Shown here piece after piece: positions 7,083 to 9,715 of a stretch of 9,715 bases of DNA. Source of the stretch: Mucilaginibacter sp. UBA4741 (GTDB taxonomy: Bacteria > Bacteroidota > Bacteroidia > Sphingobacteriales > Sphingobacteriaceae). The translations under genes were made by a program, and so were the position numbers. Numbering within the stretch: the first letter of the stretch is position 1; each line of letters starts with the position of its first letter. The notes below the pieces were generated by a model. It made no database searches. It was not told where the DNA came from and saw only the letters and a list, made by a program, of their open reading frames with translations. Location: the NCBI GenBank assembly GCA_002403905.1, contig DHIR01000262.1, forward strand, positions 6,092 to 15,806. The letters are read 5' to 3'.

Positions 7083-7715
7083 TTATACTTTATCAATTAT
7101 TAAATCATCAAATATGCTATCCAGGTTCTTTTTAGAAAAAGGTATTGAATTTTCTTCTTTCCCCTTCTCAACTAAAAACAGAACTGCTTTATAATCATCT
7201 CCCCAAACATCAACCCACCCACAAATGCAGGCCCTTAAAACATTGTTATCTAAAAGGTTATTTACATAGCCTTCTATAAAGCCTGCATCAAATTTTTCAA
7301 AGATAAAAAATGCATCCTCGCCTTTAAAATTATTGCGGATGCATATTTCGCCGGTCATGATATTAGGTAAAGTATAAACGAATAATGCCGGGCTGGGAAT
7401 ATCGCTTACACTCTTGATATATTTTTGGTCGCTATCTAAACTTGCGTTGGCATTGGATAAGATCAATCCTACTTCTTCCGGCTGATAATCTTTGATCGCT
7501 GTATCTTTTAATAACATTTCGGACGCCAGCCAGCCCAATTTACTCAGCTTATCCATTTTATAAAACTTAGGATAACTCAATTCAAAATGCTGATAAGCGG
7601 ATAACAAAAAAGCAGGCAGATCTGCATCCCGATTCTCAAAAACCGGCACCTCATTTTTATAAACAACATTTTTTACAATGGTGCAATATGCTATTATGTT
7701 ATTATTTAGATACAA
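7083..7715 (-). CDS. Short ketosynthase-like protein (N-terminal half only), catalytically dead
   Basis: This 210-residue protein corresponds roughly to the N-terminal half of a ketosynthase. 'EVGLILSNANAS' (81-92), 'YTLPNIMTGEICIRNNFKGE' (114-133) and 'RACICGWVDV' (161-170) line up with the 'GfvsaN', 'P.N..aGqIai..gfkGp' and 'vvvaGGtD' blocks of normal ketosynthases. The active-Cys site falls in 'FFIFEKFDAG' with no Cys, and the C-terminal half with both His residues is absent. The gene is not obviously decayed: it has one long frame and touches the next gene as TAAATG. The start is unusual: no ATG lies near the conserved beginning, and the best candidate is TTG at 7713-7715, with an in-frame stop about 25 bp upstream. 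Similar short '3-oxoacyl-ACP synthase' genes occur in Bacteroidota flexirubin-type clusters. It may partner the ketosynthase encoded just upstream (inference). Confidence 0.7.
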   Translation of the reverse strand: MYLNNNIIAYCTIVKNVVYKNEVPVFENRDADLPAFLLSAYQHFELSYPKFYKMDKLSKLGWLASEMLLKDTAIKDYQPEEVGLILSNANASLDSDQKYIKSVSDIPSPALFVYTLPNIMTGEICIRNNFKGEDAFFIFEKFDAGFIEGYVNNLLDNNVLRACICGWVDVWGDDYKAVLFLVEKGKEENSIPFSKKNLDSIFDDLIIDKV

Positions 7716-7791
7716 GTACTTAAATATTTGATTATAAATTATTTATATTATTAACAATGTCAGTATGGCAGACTTTAATTCTAACTAAAAA

Positions 7792-8919
7792 TTACTTACT
7801 AAACACTATTGCAGCATTACATCCTCCAAAACCTGATGCTGTTTTTAAACAAGTTTTCAGTCGCTTTGATGTTAGGGTTGTGCAAACATTTATTGGGTTA
7901 CTCACCCCCATTGTTTCAAAACCTAAAGTAGGCAATATCAGGTTTTGTTTAAGCGATTGCATGGAGATGATAGTTTCTATCAATCCTGCTGCACCCAACG
8001 TATGCCCATAATAACCTTTCAAACTATTAGTGGGTACTTTATCTAATCCGGCTAAAGCGATTGCTTTAGCTTCCATTTCGTCATTATAACTGGTAGCCGT
8101 ACCGTGTGCAGAGATCAGGTCAATATCATCGGGAAGCAACCCGGCTATACTTAATGTACGTTCAATAGCGTGCGCAAGCTCCGCTCCTGTCCGTGATGGT
8201 GCCGAAATATGGTTAGCGTCATTACTTACCGCCCCGCCTAAAACTTTGATCCTATCGGCATATTTAGGGTTTGATGATAAGATCATTGTAGCAGCAGCTT
8301 CACCTAAAGTTATACCTCTCCTGTTTTCATCAAACGGCTTACATGGCTCGGCGCTTATTGCCTGGAAGGATTGGAAGCCTGACAATACAAATTTGCTTAT
8401 CACGTCAGCCCCCACTACAACAACGTTTTCATATTGTCCTGATTGAATTAACCTTGCGCCGGTCAATATAGCCATGATACCTGATATACAGGCATTGGAT
8501 ACCACTAAAGGTTTATTAACGAAACCAAAATATCCTGCAACCATCCTGGCAGAGGTATGCAGCGCGATACGATCTTTCAGGTCGGGATCATCAGCATTTG
8601 TTTCCAACATACTGATATTTCCTTTAGTGGATGATACAATTAGCAGCGTCTTTGTATCTGTGGCGCTTATTCCACTCTCGCTTAAAACATCTTCAACAGA
8701 TACTATAAGTAATCGCTCAAAAAAACTGTATTTAAATGAATTGTGATTTGATATTTCGTTTGAGTTAAATAGAGAAACGTACACTGGCTCATCGGCTAAA
8801 GCCAAATTATGGTGTTTTTTAATGCCGGATATACCTTGTTTAACCTGCTCAAAGTTTTGGGCAGTTGTGGCTCCTAGCGGAGAGTAAATATTATCGGCAA
8901 CTACGTAAACCGCCGGCAT
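7792..8919 (-). CDS. Beta-ketoacyl-ACP synthase, second intact copy
   Basis: This protein has 375 residues from the chosen start. The catalytic residues are in place: Cys144 in 'VVSNACISG', His272 in 'SAHGTATSYND', Lys301 and His306 in 'LKGYYGHTLGAAG', and a 'SGFGGCNA' C-terminal loop. It differs clearly from the ketosynthase at 5883-7082 (shorter, 'ACIS' rather than 'ACSS' at the nucleophile), so the two are not a recent duplication and probably act at different steps, for example starter loading versus elongation. An upstream ATG at 8949 would add 10 residues (MRNEDIHQSI) and overlap the dehydratase by 31 bp. The ATG at 8919 overlaps the dehydratase stop as TAATG and begins at the conserved 'VYVVADNIYSPLG', so I prefer it. 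A 76-bp gap separates it from the next gene of the operon. Confidence 0.92.
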   Translation of the reverse strand: MPAVYVVADNIYSPLGATTAQNFEQVKQGISGIKKHHNLALADEPVYVSLFNSNEISNHNSFKYSFFERLLIVSVEDVLSESGISATDTKTLLIVSSTKGNISMLETNADDPDLKDRIALHTSARMVAGYFGFVNKPLVVSNACISGIMAILTGARLIQSGQYENVVVVGADVISKFVLSGFQSFQAISAEPCKPFDENRRGITLGEAAATMILSSNPKYADRIKVLGGAVSNDANHISAPSRTGAELAHAIERTLSIAGLLPDDIDLISAHGTATSYNDEMEAKAIALAGLDKVPTNSLKGYYGHTLGAAGLIETIISMQSLKQNLILPTLGFETMGVSNPINVCTTLTSKRLKTCLKTASGFGGCNAAIVFSK

Positions 8920-9335
8920 TATTGATTGATGAATATCTTCATTTCGCATTGCGCCACCTCCACTTCGTTACACCATATTTTACCGGATACTATGCCGGCA
9001 TCAAATACCTGCACCTCCATTTTCACTTCGGTAAAGAGTATATCCCCTACTTTAGGCAAACTGTATATCTCGAAGTTTTTTACCTGGCCTATGTAGCCAT
9101 TAGCAACAGGCCGATTTTCAATACGAGCCATATTACCCGAGCCGGCAGCCGCGGTTTGTGCCATGTTTTCCATCAGGCCGGCTTCGCTAAACTCGCCGTT
9201 TATAACAAATACATTATCGGCAGCAATAGTAAAGCTTGTTTTGGTGATGTTATCATCAGAGAATAGCAATTCGTCTACCATTACAAATGGCGGCTGTTGG
9301 GGTATTAAGGATAATATGCTTTCGCCTTCTATCAT
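8919..9335 (-). CDS. ApeP-like hot-dog dehydratase lacking the catalytic His
   Basis: This 138-residue protein has the hot-dog fold and resembles the ApeP group of 3-hydroxyacyl-ACP dehydratases from aryl polyene clusters. The start 'LSLIPQQPPFVMVDELL' (8-24) matches the FabA/FabZ opening 'llPhr.Pfl.vD'. The central helix 'EAGLMENMAQTAAAGSG' (51-67) matches 'pGvl.iEamaQ..g', with Glu56 in the catalytic acid position. In the place of the FabZ 'GHFP' His, however, the sequence reads 'NGEFS' (Glu48), with a shortened loop after it. It should assist dehydration of the growing chain, perhaps only when paired with the other dehydratase (4444-4812). Its ATG overlaps the FabG stop (ATGA) and its stop overlaps the next start (TAATG), so strong co-translation is expected. 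Confidence 0.82.
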   Translation of the reverse strand: MIEGESILSLIPQQPPFVMVDELLFSDDNITKTSFTIAADNVFVINGEFSEAGLMENMAQTAAAGSGNMARIENRPVANGYIGQVKNFEIYSLPKVGDILFTEVKMEVQVFDAGIVSGKIWCNEVEVAQCEMKIFINQ

Positions 9336-9715
9336 GAATATAAACCACCGTTAATTGATAATACTTCACCAGTTATATAACCTGCCTCTTTCGATGCCAA
9401 AAAGCCCACCGCGTGTGCAACTTCTTCGGGTAAACCGAAACGGTTAACGGGTATATTACGCTTCAACTCCTTTTCATCCAAAATTTCGGTCATGTCGGTT
9501 TTTATAAAGCCGGGCGCAACAGCATTTACAGTAATACCGCTGCGGCCCACCTCCTGCGCCAATGCTTTGGTAGCCCCTATCACGCCCGCTTTAGCAGCCG
9601 AGTAATTAGTTTGCCCGGGCATTCCTTTTATCCCTGATAAAGAAACCACATTAATGATACGGCCATAGCGGTTCATCATCATGCTTTCCAACACCAGGCG
9701 GGTAACATAAAAAAA
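9332..9715 (-). CDS. 3-oxoacyl-ACP reductase FabG, C-terminal part (gene runs off the right edge)
   Basis: About 127 C-terminal residues of a short-chain dehydrogenase/reductase are visible; a full FabG has about 240-250. The reading frame stays open to the last base of the window ('FFYVTRLVLESMM' at the edge), so the start lies outside; the internal GTG at 9694 is an ordinary valine codon, not a start. Seen motifs are 'GRIINVVSLSG' with the catalytic Ser, 'TNYSAAKAG' with the Tyr-xxx-Lys pair, 'ITVNAVAPGFIKTDMT', and the typical ending 'YITGEVLSINGG'. The enzyme reduces 3-oxoacyl-ACP to 3-hydroxyacyl-ACP with NADPH. Its stop overlaps the dehydratase start, so it belongs to the polyene operon and is most likely the pathway ketoreductase rather than the primary-metabolism copy. 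Confidence 0.93.
   Translation of the reverse strand, partial: FFYVTRLVLESMMMNRYGRIINVVSLSGIKGMPGQTNYSAAKAGVIGATKALAQEVGRSGITVNAVAPGFIKTDMTEILDEKELKRNIPVNRFGLPEEVAHAVGFLASKEAGYITGEVLSINGGLYS

Noticed and set aside
7731..7757. Minus-strand TTGTTA and TATAAT words 15 bp apart, resembling a sigma-70 promoter before the half-KS gene
   Set aside because: The spacing is short, the region is so AT-rich that such words arise by chance, and the Bacteroidota primary sigma factor uses a different consensus (TAnnTTTG near -7), which is not seen.
7757..8011. Plus-strand open frame beginning in the AT-rich spacer at 7716-7791
   Set aside because: It is mostly antisense to the C-terminal part of the ketosynthase, which includes the GHT motif region; no domain and no ribosome binding site.
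8865..9266. Plus-strand open frame of 133 codons antisense to the ApeP-like dehydratase and ketosynthase start
   Set aside because: The opposite strand carries clear enzyme motifs with coupled starts and stops; the plus frame shows no recognisable domain.
9692..9694. GTG as the start codon of FabG
   Set aside because: The frame continues upstream to the window edge with residues that fit the FabG family, so this is an internal valine in a gene cut by the window.

Overview
The window looks like a chromosomal piece of a Bacteroidota genome, most likely a Sphingobacteriaceae-type organism (Mucilaginibacter or Pedobacter relatives). The reasons are moderate-to-low GC, weak or absent Shine-Dalgarno sequences, tightly overlapping genes, and the kinds of protein present. 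The genus is inferred from general resemblance, not demonstrated. The content is most of a type II polyketide/fatty-acid-like gene cluster of the aryl polyene / flexirubin (arylpolyene-dialkylresorcinol) kind.

Layout. Positions 1-168 hold no gene, only nested inverted repeats. A plus-strand operon follows (169-3491): a BtrH-like acyltransferase, an ABC transporter ATPase, its ABC-2 permease and an acyl carrier protein, with gaps from -10 to +7 bp. An 83-bp gap contains a long inverted repeat. A convergent minus-strand operon then runs, in transcription order, from the right edge down to 3575: ketoreductase (FabG, cut by the window edge), ApeP-like dehydratase, ketosynthase, a short catalytically dead ketosynthase-like protein, a second ketosynthase, a chain-length-factor-like ketosynthase homologue, a second hot-dog dehydratase, and a secreted phosphodiester glycosidase. 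Most junctions in this operon overlap or touch (ATGA, TAATG, TAAATG); the exceptions are a 76-bp AT-rich gap at 7716-7791 and a 17-bp gap before the last gene.

How it probably works (inference). The ACP carries the growing chain. A ketosynthase paired with a catalytically dead partner extends it with malonyl units, FabG reduces the ketone, and the dehydratases remove water. No enoyl reductase is seen in the window, so a conjugated polyene is the natural product of iteration. The BtrH-like protein could move the finished acyl chain from the ACP onto an acceptor, and the ABC transporter could export the conjugate or its precursor. Starter-unit enzymes (ammonia-lyase, acyl-ACP ligase), DarA/DarB-type resorcinol enzymes, glycosyltransferases and regulators are not in the window and may lie beyond its right edge.

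The most notable point is that the two dehydratases seem to carry complementary halves of the usual His/Glu active site. Two of the four ketosynthase-fold proteins also lack all or most catalytic residues and sit next to intact partners. This suggests a machine built of obligate heterodimers.
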